61,740 nt of DNA. It comes from a virus. Below are positions 24,601-32,107 of the stretch, one piece after another (the first letter of the stretch is position 1; every line of letters starts with the position of its first letter). The notes beneath the pieces are model-generated. The model saw nothing but the letters and a program-made list of their open reading frames with translations. It searched no databases and had not been told where the DNA came from. The stretch is from IMG/VR virus record IMGVR_UViG_3300045919_000425, positions 97,199 to 158,938 of that record; one strand, written 5' to 3'. The translations under genes were made by a program, and so were the position numbers.

Positions 24601-25009
24601 TGACGGATACCAGACTTACTCCGAACTTTTAGCACTTGCAGCAACTGTCATCGATGGCTCCCCAACAGACTCGGTTTCATATCCAGGAGTGAGAGCAGCA
24701 GGCACGGCTGTGGATATTCAGGCTCCACTAGAGAGAACCGTTAGCATGTCAGTAAACTTGCAGTCTACTCCTGGCGTTGGACTTAATAGTATTAAAGATC
24801 CTGTAAAATCAGCGATTTCTAACTACGTGAAGGCATTAGGAGTAGGAGACTCTGTTATTCTATCTGAGATAATTAAGAGGGTGCAACAAATCCCAGGAGT
24901 TTTATCAGTAGTTATTGAAAGCACTATCCCTGCGGCTATTAATGGGGTAATATCAGTTAGTCCTATTGAAGTAGCAAGAATAGCAAGAGATTCTGATATA
25001 TCCATATAA
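18605..25009 (+). CDS. Giant baseplate J-like protein
   Basis: 2134 residues; AGAGGAATTTGAA precedes the ATG. The N-terminal ~110 residues follow the J pattern (APGSEVSKILEAAANSDF..., then LVGTDLDKKSEDLNLP, and a beta segment with GTVTI). DSEDDNSLRQRIKDYAATLSRGTVRAIQSYL near 275-305 is the J core. The last ~130 residues (GVRAAGTAVDIQAP..., then DPVKSAISNYVKALGVGDSVILSEIIKRVQQIPGV) are the J C-terminal domain. P2 gpJ is ~300 residues and T4 gp6 ~660, so about 1500 residues of Ser/Thr-rich, beta-rich sequence are inserted between. They may form peripheral baseplate arms or receptor-contact modules. Several perfect palindromes lie inside the gene. Confidence 0.85.
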   Translation: MSVDVRSSLTILTEMISKILAETNLTDIAPGSEVSKILEAAANSDFQNSVAVLNILQSIDLDSLVGTDLDKKSEDLNLPNGVGGIGRLPARKSSGTVTINSAFKKLSSLIYQGKPAPFIGTTTVYVQDATEWPSSGGQIYLGRGTDHEEGPLTYTAIDNTQVRPFYTVTLSSTTPVTKNHVIGETVILAQGGVRTISSGTTVVAPSVNSVPAVQFTTDTNLTLLDGESFGTISATCSQFGTTGNVQSNSIIQFGSIPFTGATITNQSSFSSGQDSEDDNSLRQRIKDYAATLSRGTVRAIQSYLRGLSDLSSGRTITSVNVIQPTVLGNASRAYIDDGQGLEPKYQGIPFESLLSFSTGNENLFRTSKSPVIPPVAKGSVAEPYTLMDGETLVITIDDVIETFIVNAKNYVNVSAALATEIVNDFNTQNSRIRFRAVNSQSQVNAFDLNGDSETMTVGLGTVQTVLGLPLYTIRPLFLYKNNTLLSQKGTTASLTTNNFPWVGLTSGLLTSNQISVDGVIQTFSLTDNDFNPATIQTANISQWATVLSRKIAGVSITPVIKPDGSSYLLFQTRFLTNPGGTLQIISTSWVGDGLMWNTASTLLKSGKTSDYSFNRFSGQISLATAPAYGDSITVASKLTRALAYSKTTANAIYSLGVSNVGNPKIIVGVDGIFSVRDLSSIPNGSTLTPSDPYPTSTIVRLLANNLNIIPNISVNDFIYLANDTGAVNQIPAQAVWKYRVRRKGFNTTPTSVTLTGCSFTVSSGSSLISVTSPSNHGLITGMSVTISSVTMANPSIIPGGTTAISGVRSVNVTSPTTFTFSMTVTATGNSTPPNTFTFTLAPDSWIEIEASTSSSGTSNKALLLAIPSIAVSQYNLFAFQCDGAVPQIIDFGTSAQVTTDVVVTTINNIISSATAVKESPRRLFIRTNKFNSTGSIAILASIGSAINIFSTGVTNNIQTHTGNALSSTVWSGTPKILGAVAPTGSYYQTRNYLQVKRDYLQVMDALSNPTISEDSSVSSYPVGMNSAFITGLNSGIMARVYNNNTTAPFAGFARGMNVYKPETQPSSLTYSSMYDNETMRMEEIPFGVNDKLVVIADNDSVSKSSNIYLAKNATILNMVQNPAGAPGSQMIFTLADSDDTPANFPQGRPFFDNSSVFNTFDLTDFNILFHPMIVNYIYPNFNSSLTTLPSGNPAAAIIIRSTQWGDSHRVKFSANYANTPNYVGVTILHSNVAQSSAILEISATLPTGSLVNGSTFTSATYTITPSDYPWTSPSTSPAIVQLVIASSGINPNNVYQVGNYLNIGGVIPTTYAGTYLITAATANSITVAAPGIRSSSYSPATLDASIFPVSSFFSKPATIGDVVTAINNYSPDNPVITAQFTTSNPSAFSLASFYYYPTYFTQGNLTPITTLSDIPTSIEYHSAPSPFGCIASIHTNNSPTGYTALVQYPESVLPTTAQVANVGYFYTMEPVKIIPASMKSISNWINLKAVTPLTSHADVLRCGLDNAFQISTQTLGGSGSIQVSGVKANSLTTPLLANPINVAPNISTTIAFSDAESLVRGSLVKVKNAATTNILRAYRATPSGSSITSANPVNIQNYFRSTTVVNYTNPGLGLGRFTFVSSPSGLIAGGTIVITKIDTFVTKITCSTGNLSARVGDMLYISPSSNANTSNKCYSVVADTPNQYLGYPVISVASSTEIYVLGSNIIADTFTVNAASDFVFIPMMKNEKNIATNYKSSALFRDKVSGASSLFVRLKALGNGIMYCSANTESTSDLQLSGLSVSTDDYVVFSTGFKLPNQGKYRLIAHDGASCFIFYNQNGVDELINTGISSFSVDSIDSYGSVIWGTQLSDTSVPALTDKRQIRMYDADSVFEGDYLSILSPTSGTVSWFTSDLIGKWKITEIGIDGSLNAYCQVAIPNANVTPQSVTLNANINAMNFIEKSPYCGFKSVVGSCINPQTSTYSDLVLAPSSSFSKLSPSNGTILSCLFKTGFNNNINSGIDGYQTYSELLALAATVIDGSPTDSVSYPGVRAAGTAVDIQAPLERTVSMSVNLQSTPGVGLNSIKDPVKSAISNYVKALGVGDSVILSEIIKRVQQIPGVLSVVIESTIPAAINGVISVSPIEVARIARDSDISI
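18821..18842. repeat. 22-base perfect palindrome in the J-like gene
   Basis: TCGGAAGATTT followed at once by AAATCTTCCGA, covering the KSEDLNLP codons near the 5' end of the gene. Confidence 0.75.
20330..20377. repeat. 14-bp perfect inverted repeat in the J-like gene
   Basis: ACCAACCCAGGAGG at 20330-20343 and its exact complement at 20364-20377, with a 20-base loop. Confidence 0.75.
21534..21611. repeat. Cluster of a hairpin and two identical palindromes
   Basis: TCGGAGC/GCTCCGA hairpin at 21534-21551 (4-base loop), then TTACTTGCAAGTAA at 21577-21590 and again at 21598-21611, 21 bases apart. Each copy is a perfect 14-base palindrome. The repeat encodes YLQV twice (NYLQVKRDYLQVM). Confidence 0.75.
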
Positions 25010-25020
25010 GGAATAGATTA

Positions 25021-28000
25021 ATGGCTCTACCTGTTTTATATAATTTCCTGCCAGAAGACTATCGTACGATAGTTCCTCCGGCAGATCCCACAAAAAAGGC
25101 AATCTTAACATCCATAGTAGAAGCCATTAGTGAACAAGACACTAAAGTGGTGGAACTCGCTACACAGGCGAGAGACCAGTTATTCCTGAATTCTGCTACA
25201 GGAAAATACTTGATCAACCTAGCAGCACAGAGCGGATTTAGTATCCCTCAAAGGTCTGGGCTAGATCAGTTAAGTATTGGTAAATTAGCGATGCCAGTAG
25301 TGAATTTACCTAAGCAATTATTAAGTACAATAAACACATTAACGGAAATAGTCTACTCCGCAAATGTACTCCATCCATCATTTTATAGCGAAGCGTTTGA
25401 ACCATTTTCCTTAACCGATGGTGACAATCTGTTATTCACTACCGATCAGTCAACTGTTGAGATAGTATTCAAGGCAACTTCTTTTGGGAATATTTCTAAC
25501 GTTTCCGCTAGTGAATTGGCAGGCTATATAAATGGGATAGAGCAATCTGATATTTTTGCTGACACGTTCTTTGATAGAGGTGTGAATGCAAAAAGATTGC
25601 GAATTTCAGCGAAAACATTTGGGAATAGTGCGACGATACGGTGCTCTGGAGGAACCTCGCAAAACGTCCTTCGCTTTCCGAGCATAAAGAGTATGAAAAA
25701 TAAAACAGGGACAAATTGGATAGTAACTAAGGTTGCATCATATAACGATTTTACTGTTTTTACTTGGGACGGAATAGGAGTAAACCCTCAAACATATCTG
25801 CTAGATATGGGGGATGTTTGCGCTATTAGAGGGATTCAAGATAGCAGCACAGCTAACTTCTCTGCATTGAATGGAACCTTTAGTGTTGTTGATTGCGGAA
25901 GTAATTATTTCACAATAAAAACAGTCGGACTGAATTCAACTTCCGCAATACTAACCCAAATCGGTGATTATGATATAGTCTTCACTTCAAGTACAGCACG
26001 AACATTATACGATAACGAGCAATATGCCATCAATTATGAACCACAGGTTGGCTTAATTAATATGGATATTCCACCAATTCCTTCGATTGTATCCAGGGAA
26101 ATTAAAGGGGCTACTCATATTCATGGCGCAAGTTATCAAATACTTAACTTCACCCAAACAGACCTTACAGTAGTTGCCCCGAATTCATTACCGTCATCGG
26201 GCGTATTCACCTTACGATCCAGTCAGTTTGATAAATCATTGCAACCTAAATACTACTCTTATTCAGGAAAGTCTCCTGTAATTAATGGGACACAGTCACT
26301 AATACTAGACACAACTAAAGGGTCATCATTCCCTTATTTTACCGAATCATCCGCTGCGCCAATGAAAGCGATACAAGATCCTTTTGGCGCAACGCTCGAC
26401 TCGAATATTTATTCCATTTCTGCACCAGGGATAGACTTATTCATGGAAAATACCATGGAGTTCAATTTAGCTGGGGTGGCATTCAATCGAGCACCTGCTG
26501 TTACTAGCCATAATTACTACACAGCGTCTTCGATATACTTAGATCCTAATCAGAACAGTGTGGAATTTATCCATAACAGAGGCTCCAAGAATCTCTACCT
26601 ACAGTTTACTGATCCTATTTCTGGACAAATACTATACCTAAGTTACAATGCAAGTCCTATTGATCCTTTAAATAGGACGGTTGTTAGTTATGGAGATCCA
26701 CTAAAAGGAAAAATTGTCACAGCGAGTATGATTGTTTGTCAATCGACATTCCCTGTTCCAACCAATGAAGCTACATTGGCATTATCTCGGTCGATAGCAT
26801 CAGGGACAGGAAGCGTAACTATTTCACATAATATGGGAACCACAAATATTATGTTCATGGTGTTGAAGGATTCCGATGGCTCTGTAGTAAACGCAGAAAG
26901 GCTAATAGTGGATGCCAATAATATTCAATTTTCCTATGTGAATATTATTGGAGGAACTTATACGTTCTTGTTCGTGAATATGGATACACCTCCTGTATCT
27001 GGAATTGACACGAACCCTTTGAGATACATCCAAACTGGAATACTAATGCCAGCAAGTCAGACATCGGTGATTGTTACACACAGTCAAAGAACGTCTTCTG
27101 TGATGTGTGAGTTTCGGAAATCTGGTGGATTAATTTCAATGTTGAATGGAACTGAGATTGAGTTTCTTGGAGTCACGACAATAGACCAAGATCATTTACG
27201 TATAGATTACATAAACCTGGCTTCTGATTTAACTGTTGATATGTTTATGGCATTTGATACTAAAAACACATCAACAGATTCCGTAGATGGCGGATTAATC
27301 TTGTCGGATATCAATACTACCCATATTGTGAAAAGATCAGTAACTAAGGATAGGATAATCTTTGAGATAAATAATGCAGACGGAACTCCTAAGAAGTACA
27401 CAGGCGCTATTATTTCTGGATTTGATATCATCGCTGAAAAAGATATTAATGGAAATTATGATGCTTATATGAAATTCAGTAACTCTCTGTCACGTCAGGA
27501 TGCCCGAATAAGTGACGGATCAAAAATTAGTATCACTGATGATGGTATTAAGCCACAGCCTTTCTACTTTAATCAGCTTCGTAGTAGGTATGTCTCTGTT
27601 GTATCACAATCGGGCGATAAGATCTACTTAAACACAGGCATACAAGCAATGCCTGGTCCGATTGTATCAGGAGCTAAATGTAGGGCATCGGCTCAATTCG
27701 GTGGTTCTGGAATATTCATAACAGTAGATCCCAACTCAACCTGGAATGCAAGTCATTACTATCAAAACATTAAGTTAAATCTCTTAACAGCATTACAATA
27801 TCCGAATGAAATAGTCACATCGGGACCCGATATCGTGGATGTTCCAACAAAAAACTATGTTGGAACATATATTTATGATATTACGGGAATTAAGACAAAC
27901 TTTGTTATAGGCGGGGCTGATGGTGTCGCTACCTTATTACAGACAGCTCAATTAGCTTCCTCTCCGGGCCTATTAGTTGTTGATTCATTGTCAGGTTTTA

Positions 28001-28350
28001 GCCCCTCTGGAGGCTACCTCTGCATTAACTATGGTGGAAGTGAGATAGAAGGGCCGATTAGATATTTCAGCTTGATAAGCGGAGCAGTAAATTATATTAT
28101 TATCGACAGTGCTTATGTGTTCTCAAAAAAACATTCAGTGGGAACAAAGGTGTTTAATCTAAGGTCGGTCTATAGGTATTTACCTTCCAGGAACGCTTCG
28201 GATTATCCATCTTATGTCACAGGATCAATAGAAGCTAGAAATACTTTTATTGGAATCATCAGAACAATAATTGCATCGGGAGTGCTGCTGAATATAGAAG
28301 TCCAGCAGCCTAATGTTAAGTTTGAAGATCCTGGAATTTTAATTTTCTAA
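25021..28350 (+). CDS. Baseplate/tail protein, gpI-like N-terminus
   Basis: 1109 residues, starting 11 bases after the J-like gene. The N-terminal ~85 residues (LPEDYRTIVPPADPTKKAIL..., then ATGKYLINLAAQSGFSIPQR) resemble the beginning of P2 gpI-type tail proteins, which follow gpJ. The remaining ~1000 residues are beta-rich repeats typical of virion attachment modules. The C-terminal ~130 residues (LPSRNASDYPSYVTG... near the end) are distinct. It probably links the wedge to fibres; function inferred from order and the N-terminus. Confidence 0.65.
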   Translation: MALPVLYNFLPEDYRTIVPPADPTKKAILTSIVEAISEQDTKVVELATQARDQLFLNSATGKYLINLAAQSGFSIPQRSGLDQLSIGKLAMPVVNLPKQLLSTINTLTEIVYSANVLHPSFYSEAFEPFSLTDGDNLLFTTDQSTVEIVFKATSFGNISNVSASELAGYINGIEQSDIFADTFFDRGVNAKRLRISAKTFGNSATIRCSGGTSQNVLRFPSIKSMKNKTGTNWIVTKVASYNDFTVFTWDGIGVNPQTYLLDMGDVCAIRGIQDSSTANFSALNGTFSVVDCGSNYFTIKTVGLNSTSAILTQIGDYDIVFTSSTARTLYDNEQYAINYEPQVGLINMDIPPIPSIVSREIKGATHIHGASYQILNFTQTDLTVVAPNSLPSSGVFTLRSSQFDKSLQPKYYSYSGKSPVINGTQSLILDTTKGSSFPYFTESSAAPMKAIQDPFGATLDSNIYSISAPGIDLFMENTMEFNLAGVAFNRAPAVTSHNYYTASSIYLDPNQNSVEFIHNRGSKNLYLQFTDPISGQILYLSYNASPIDPLNRTVVSYGDPLKGKIVTASMIVCQSTFPVPTNEATLALSRSIASGTGSVTISHNMGTTNIMFMVLKDSDGSVVNAERLIVDANNIQFSYVNIIGGTYTFLFVNMDTPPVSGIDTNPLRYIQTGILMPASQTSVIVTHSQRTSSVMCEFRKSGGLISMLNGTEIEFLGVTTIDQDHLRIDYINLASDLTVDMFMAFDTKNTSTDSVDGGLILSDINTTHIVKRSVTKDRIIFEINNADGTPKKYTGAIISGFDIIAEKDINGNYDAYMKFSNSLSRQDARISDGSKISITDDGIKPQPFYFNQLRSRYVSVVSQSGDKIYLNTGIQAMPGPIVSGAKCRASAQFGGSGIFITVDPNSTWNASHYYQNIKLNLLTALQYPNEIVTSGPDIVDVPTKNYVGTYIYDITGIKTNFVIGGADGVATLLQTAQLASSPGLLVVDSLSGFSPSGGYLCINYGGSEIEGPIRYFSLISGAVNYIIIDSAYVFSKKHSVGTKVFNLRSVYRYLPSRNASDYPSYVTGSIEARNTFIGIIRTIIASGVLLNIEVQQPNVKFEDPGILIF
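25058..25073. repeat. 16-base perfect palindrome near a gene start
   Basis: ACTATCGTACGATAGT, 37 bases after the start codon of the gpI-like gene, within the DYRTIV codons. Confidence 0.6.
27839..27868. repeat. 11-bp perfect intragenic hairpin
   Basis: ATGTTCCAACA and TGTTGGAACAT with an 8-base loop, within the gpI-like gene. Confidence 0.7.
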
Positions 28351-28363
28351 AAAGGAACGAACC

Positions 28364-30223
28364 ATGAGTGTACTCGCTAGAGTAAATATTTTGTCACAGC
28401 AACGGTTAGACCAATCCCATCTTATGGGGACTGACTCATTTAATGCAGCAGACTTCCGTGCATTTCAGAAGGTTTTTGCAGGAATCTCAAATAATTACAT
28501 AATAAGAGGACTTGAAATAACTGCTGTTACTGGGTTATCAGCAACAATTGGCATAGCTAATTCCGCAGTCTTTTGTGGATTAGATAACACATCCTCTTTT
28601 TATGTTGCAGGGTCGGACGAACAGCCCGTTACTGTTACTGTCCCTGGAGGTTATCCAAATATTTACATTGAGGCGGTATGCCAAAGAGTGACTGGAACAA
28701 AAGTTAATACGGCATTTTGGGACCCAAGTATTCCGACAAATACTAACTCGGCAGGGTCGGAGTTCTTAGCTCCCGCAGATTTCCAGGAATTCGTACAATT
28801 AGTGATATCTTCAAATACGACAGGTTTTTCTCCGACATCGATTAAGATTGCTGTCGTTTCCACATCTTCCTCAGCAATCTTAACAGTAACCCCAGCCCGT
28901 GAAATGTTTTATCGTCTGGGAACTGGCGGAGCTATACCAAACCCAAATAATAGTTTCGGATGGTCTAATAACAGAAGAGATGCTGTGGTTACGGGACCTG
29001 CTTCCTCGATTGGCACTCAAAACTCTAATAACCCCTACCTAAGTAGTGATGGTGTTGGCGCTGTAAACGATTTTGCAATCACATCAATAAAGCAATGGAT
29101 GGACGCTGTAATGTCATCCATCAAAAGTTTAAATGGCACTCCATACTGGTTTATGCCGTTTGGTGGAACATCAGGCGGAACTGCACCATCTCTAAGTCTG
29201 TTTCAGTATGATTCTACGTTTAATCGGATGCTAATAAGAAATCACCTAAGTGCGATATCTTGGTCGTCATCATCAGATTTCAAGTTACGAGGATTAGGTA
29301 CGGTTCCAACTCAATGGGAGTACGCATTTGGCGGAATTGTTATAAATCTAGGGAATGTTTTTGATGCAGGAAAAAGAACCTTTACCGATCCCGATTTTGT
29401 CTCTCCTGTAGTAGGAGATAAATCGGCACTTTATCTTAAATTAAATAGAGAGTATGTTCCAATCCCAGCAAATAATTCAGCATTTGGAGGTAATACTGTA
29501 TCTTTCGGTCAGTCCGCAATAGGATCTAATGCTGCGAATATTTGTATTGTTGGAAATGCCGGAGATTTCACAGGGATAGCATTAGGCGACTATATCCGCA
29601 GAGTAGGAGATCCTTACTTCTCTTATGTTAGAGTGAATGCTATTATCTCTGGCTCTAAAACCTCAACAACAACCGTAATTAAGACATCCGACTCTACGGC
29701 AACTGGAACAACCGTTACGGTTGCCGACGGAACCGTTGCAACTAGTTCTATTGATGGGTTGATTGTTGATACGGCATATAGTACTCCGACTTCGGATAAG
29801 TATTACACGTTCCAGACATCTTATGATTCAAGTTCTCTCTACTCTTCACAGTCTCCATCATTCTTCACGGCAATTAATTCGGCATCTACTGTTATCCCAT
29901 TGAATAATTTAGACTTAATGATAGTAGGAATTAGATCTGGGAATAATTTCAACTTAGAAGGATTCGGAGTTCTTTCAGGTAATCAAAACACTGACACCTC
30001 TAGCTCTGTGGTTAGCGTCTCTACTTCTACATCAGCTACTACAAGTGTACCTCATGGGTTCGCCATACCCACTATGAATTATATTTTCCAAGCATACGAT
30101 ACAACAGGCTCTCCCGTCGTACCTTCTGCCGTAATGGTTAGCTCAATTACAACAACAGGGATTGTGTTAGCGATTACGGGCACGGTAAAGAACGTCACTG
30201 TAATGTTTCAGAAAATCCGTTAA
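28364..30223 (+). CDS. Tail or fibre-type virion protein
   Basis: 619 residues; AAAGGAACGAACC precedes the ATG. The N-terminus (ARVNILSQQRLDQSHLMGTDSF...) is followed by beta-rich, Ser/Thr/Gly-rich sequence and a C-terminal beta domain. There are no enzyme motifs. It is the last gene of the baseplate operon, where tail fibre or peripheral baseplate genes usually lie. No precise family recognised. Confidence 0.6.
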   Translation: MSVLARVNILSQQRLDQSHLMGTDSFNAADFRAFQKVFAGISNNYIIRGLEITAVTGLSATIGIANSAVFCGLDNTSSFYVAGSDEQPVTVTVPGGYPNIYIEAVCQRVTGTKVNTAFWDPSIPTNTNSAGSEFLAPADFQEFVQLVISSNTTGFSPTSIKIAVVSTSSSAILTVTPAREMFYRLGTGGAIPNPNNSFGWSNNRRDAVVTGPASSIGTQNSNNPYLSSDGVGAVNDFAITSIKQWMDAVMSSIKSLNGTPYWFMPFGGTSGGTAPSLSLFQYDSTFNRMLIRNHLSAISWSSSSDFKLRGLGTVPTQWEYAFGGIVINLGNVFDAGKRTFTDPDFVSPVVGDKSALYLKLNREYVPIPANNSAFGGNTVSFGQSAIGSNAANICIVGNAGDFTGIALGDYIRRVGDPYFSYVRVNAIISGSKTSTTTVIKTSDSTATGTTVTVADGTVATSSIDGLIVDTAYSTPTSDKYYTFQTSYDSSSLYSSQSPSFFTAINSASTVIPLNNLDLMIVGIRSGNNFNLEGFGVLSGNQNTDTSSSVVSVSTSTSATTSVPHGFAIPTMNYIFQAYDTTGSPVVPSAVMVSSITTTGIVLAITGTVKNVTVMFQKIR

Positions 30224-30229
30224 TCCTAC

Positions 30230-30258
30230 TTGACTGGCTTTAGGTTTCACCTTATATT
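30230..30258 (+). promoter_or_regulatory. Sigma-70-type promoter P11
   Basis: TTGACT 30230-30235, 17-base spacer, TATATT 30253-30258, immediately after the end of the baseplate operon. It serves the gene at 30290. Confidence 0.7.
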
Positions 30259-30289
30259 AAGATAGTCCCAAATACATAAGGAAGAAACC

Positions 30290-30820
30290 ATGATTAAAAA
30301 AATTGAAATTGAAGCTAGTCCATTGAAGTTTTTACCAGAGTCTTCTCAGGAAGTCATAAGGGAACGGATTGAATCAGGCAATCCGTTCCCTTATGAGCTT
30401 GATTCAAACTTAAAGAAGATTCAGGAATTCTTAGGTGTTGAGGGCGTAGAAAGTACAATGACCTTATCCCTTAATTTAGAGAATTTACTGTATTTTCTAT
30501 TCTTAAAATTAGATCCACCAACATCTCCATTGAAGCTTCATGCCTTTACCGAGAATTTGAAGAAGAATGTCTTCTCTGAATTGGTTCGTACATTAAACTT
30601 AAGCGAACTCCCTAAAATCCCGAAAGTAGATTTAGATAAAATAGAGCACTTCCTATCAGATGATGCGGAGTTCCGTAATTTGCAAATACCGTTTCAGTTT
30701 ATTCATGGCAAAAGCGGCCAGGAAAGCGAAGTACCTCTTCCGTCTAACTTAATCCTAGCTTCCCCTGCATTTGTTGAGTCACTTTCCAAGATATTTTATG
30801 GGGAAAATAATGACAAATAG
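30290..30820 (+). CDS. Hypothetical protein
   Basis: 176 residues; AAGGAAG precedes the ATG. Leu- and Pro-rich, probably helical, no family recognised. Codons 22-36 lie in a 17-bp perfect inverted repeat (30355-30395), the longest such repeat noticed in a gene here. The end overlaps the next gene by 11 bases. Confidence 0.65.
   Translation: MIKKIEIEASPLKFLPESSQEVIRERIESGNPFPYELDSNLKKIQEFLGVEGVESTMTLSLNLENLLYFLFLKLDPPTSPLKLHAFTENLKKNVFSELVRTLNLSELPKIPKVDLDKIEHFLSDDAEFRNLQIPFQFIHGKSGQESEVPLPSNLILASPAFVESLSKIFYGENNDK
30355..30395. repeat. 17-bp perfect inverted repeat in coding sequence
   Basis: CATAAGGGAACGGATTG (30355-30371) and its exact complement (30379-30395) with a 7-base loop. No U-tract follows. 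It lies 65 bases after the start codon of the gene at 30290. Confidence 0.85.
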
Positions 30821-31136
30821 TACGGTAGAAGTATTCTCATTAGCATCGAAGATGATGTCCATATCAGACCCTGATAGATTGCTACAGCAGACCTTATCTG
30901 CAACAGTTCAAGCAAGCTTGCGTCGTTCTTACCCGGGAGTCTTGATATTTTTCTGTGATCATAGGTATTTTGTATTTCTCCAAATGAGTTTGATTAAGTA
31001 TTTACTATTTGTGGTCTTTTCAAGAAGAAGTCTTCATAAGGATATGGTAAAAGAGATGAAGGAAGTAGATGATAATTTTGAAGAGTTGATATTTGTCGAT
31101 AAGTTATCAGAAAAGGCAGTCAGCTTCCTTCCTTAA
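30810..31136 (+). CDS. Hypothetical protein
   Basis: 108 residues from the ATG at 30810, which has GGGGA 6 bases upstream; the earlier ATG at 30771 has no ribosome site. A hydrophobic stretch (FFCDHRYFVFLQMSLIKYLLFVVF, about residues 48-70) could be a membrane segment. It ends exactly where the convergent gene ends (31137). No family recognised. Confidence 0.6.
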   Translation: MTNSTVEVFSLASKMMSISDPDRLLQQTLSATVQASLRRSYPGVLIFFCDHRYFVFLQMSLIKYLLFVVFSRRSLHKDMVKEMKEVDDNFEELIFVDKLSEKAVSFLP

Positions 31137-31622
31137 TTATTTGCCTATAAATTCCTCATCACCTAAATCCATAAGCGTTTCAGCATTAAAGTCAGAATAA
31201 TCGAAATAAAGGTCGGAATGGTCTTCGTTTCCGTTAAATAAGTTTTCTTCTTTGTGAATGTTCTGTAGTTCTGTAACAGGAGATAGAGCCTTAAGTTTCT
31301 GTAGCGCAGTTTTTTCAATCGCTTCAATTTGCTTAGTATTCAAGCCTATTCTTTTTGAGATTTCTTTATAAGTAAGCCCTTCGTTTGTCATCGCAAGAAA
31401 TTTGAACATGCAGAAGGAATGTTTGTCTTCCGTTAGTATCCCAAAAGGACATCCAGGTGCAGTTTTTTCTAATTTAGCTGAGTATCCGAAATTGTCTTGC
31501 TCCCAAGCTACCCTAGAAACACCTTCTTCGCAAGGCGAAGAAGGAAAGTTCTTAAGGTTCCTAATGCAGACTTCCTGGAATCTACTTTTATTACTACAAC
31601 CAGTTTTAGGCTTTTTTTGCAC
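31137..31622 (-). CDS. Sigma-70 region 4-like DNA-binding protein
   Basis: About 161 residues from a GTG at 31622, with AAAGGA 5 bases before it; the longer frame would need a TTG at 31655 with no ribosome site. The helix-turn-helix LTYKEISKRIGLNTKQIEAIEKTALQKL matches sigma factor region 4. Upstream is a Cys-containing segment (NFPSSPCEEG, APGCPFGI, SFCMFKF) of a type I know from phage sigma-like proteins. It may redirect RNA polymerase to late promoters (inference). The last ~45 residues are acidic. A 10-bp hairpin with a 3-base loop lies at 31522-31544. Confidence 0.7.
   Translation of the reverse strand: MQKKPKTGCSNKSRFQEVCIRNLKNFPSSPCEEGVSRVAWEQDNFGYSAKLEKTAPGCPFGILTEDKHSFCMFKFLAMTNEGLTYKEISKRIGLNTKQIEAIEKTALQKLKALSPVTELQNIHKEENLFNGNEDHSDLYFDYSDFNAETLMDLGDEEFIGK
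31522..31544. repeat. 10-bp perfect hairpin in coding sequence
   Basis: CCTTCTTCGC and GCGAAGAAGG with a 3-base loop, inside the sigma-like gene over the SSPCEEG codons. Confidence 0.7.
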
Positions 31623-32076
31623 GACGAGATCCTTTAGGAGCTGAAAGAAGAGCAACTGCTTTTTCAGCGTTTTCTAGCCTTGATAAAAGCAAACTCAAGG
31701 ATTCTTCGGTAATGTTTGCACGGGAGACAAGAGAATTAACAAGCTTATCTATCCCTGCTACGTTAAAGTATAGTTTTGGAATGGTCTTATCTAGGATAGA
31801 TTCAAGTTCGTTGACATTACATTCAATCTTTGAGATACTGTCCATAATAATAGTTACGGGATCTGGGTAAGGTGTCGAATTAATAGTGCCATTCTTTATA
31901 GAAATAAGTTCGGATTCTAATGCTTCCTCTTTCTTTTCTAATTCCCCTAACTCTAATTTAACTAAAAGCACAGACTCTTCTAGTTTTTCTTTTTCTAGTT
32001 CTATAACATCAACCAATTCAGCATTTTCAGATACTTTTTTTACTAGGGCAGATACAGCTTTACGATTCTTACTCAT
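31606..32076 (-). CDS. Coiled-coil protein, possible scaffold
   Basis: 156 residues from the ATG at 32076, 7 bases from AAAGGA; an ATG six bases earlier is too close to it. Glu/Leu/Lys-rich helices at about 25-65 predict a coiled coil. The C-terminus is basic (KGSRRAKKA). It lies directly downstream of the portal gene, where scaffold or head-completion genes are often found, but no family is recognised. It overlaps the sigma-like gene by 17 bases. Confidence 0.6.
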   Translation of the reverse strand: MSKNRKAVSALVKKVSENAELVDVIELEKEKLEESVLLVKLELGELEKKEEALESELISIKNGTINSTPYPDPVTIIMDSISKIECNVNELESILDKTIPKLYFNVAGIDKLVNSLVSRANITEESLSLLLSRLENAEKAVALLSAPKGSRRAKKA

Positions 32077-32107
32077 GAACATTCCTTTCAGTTAAATTCT
32101 TACTCCT

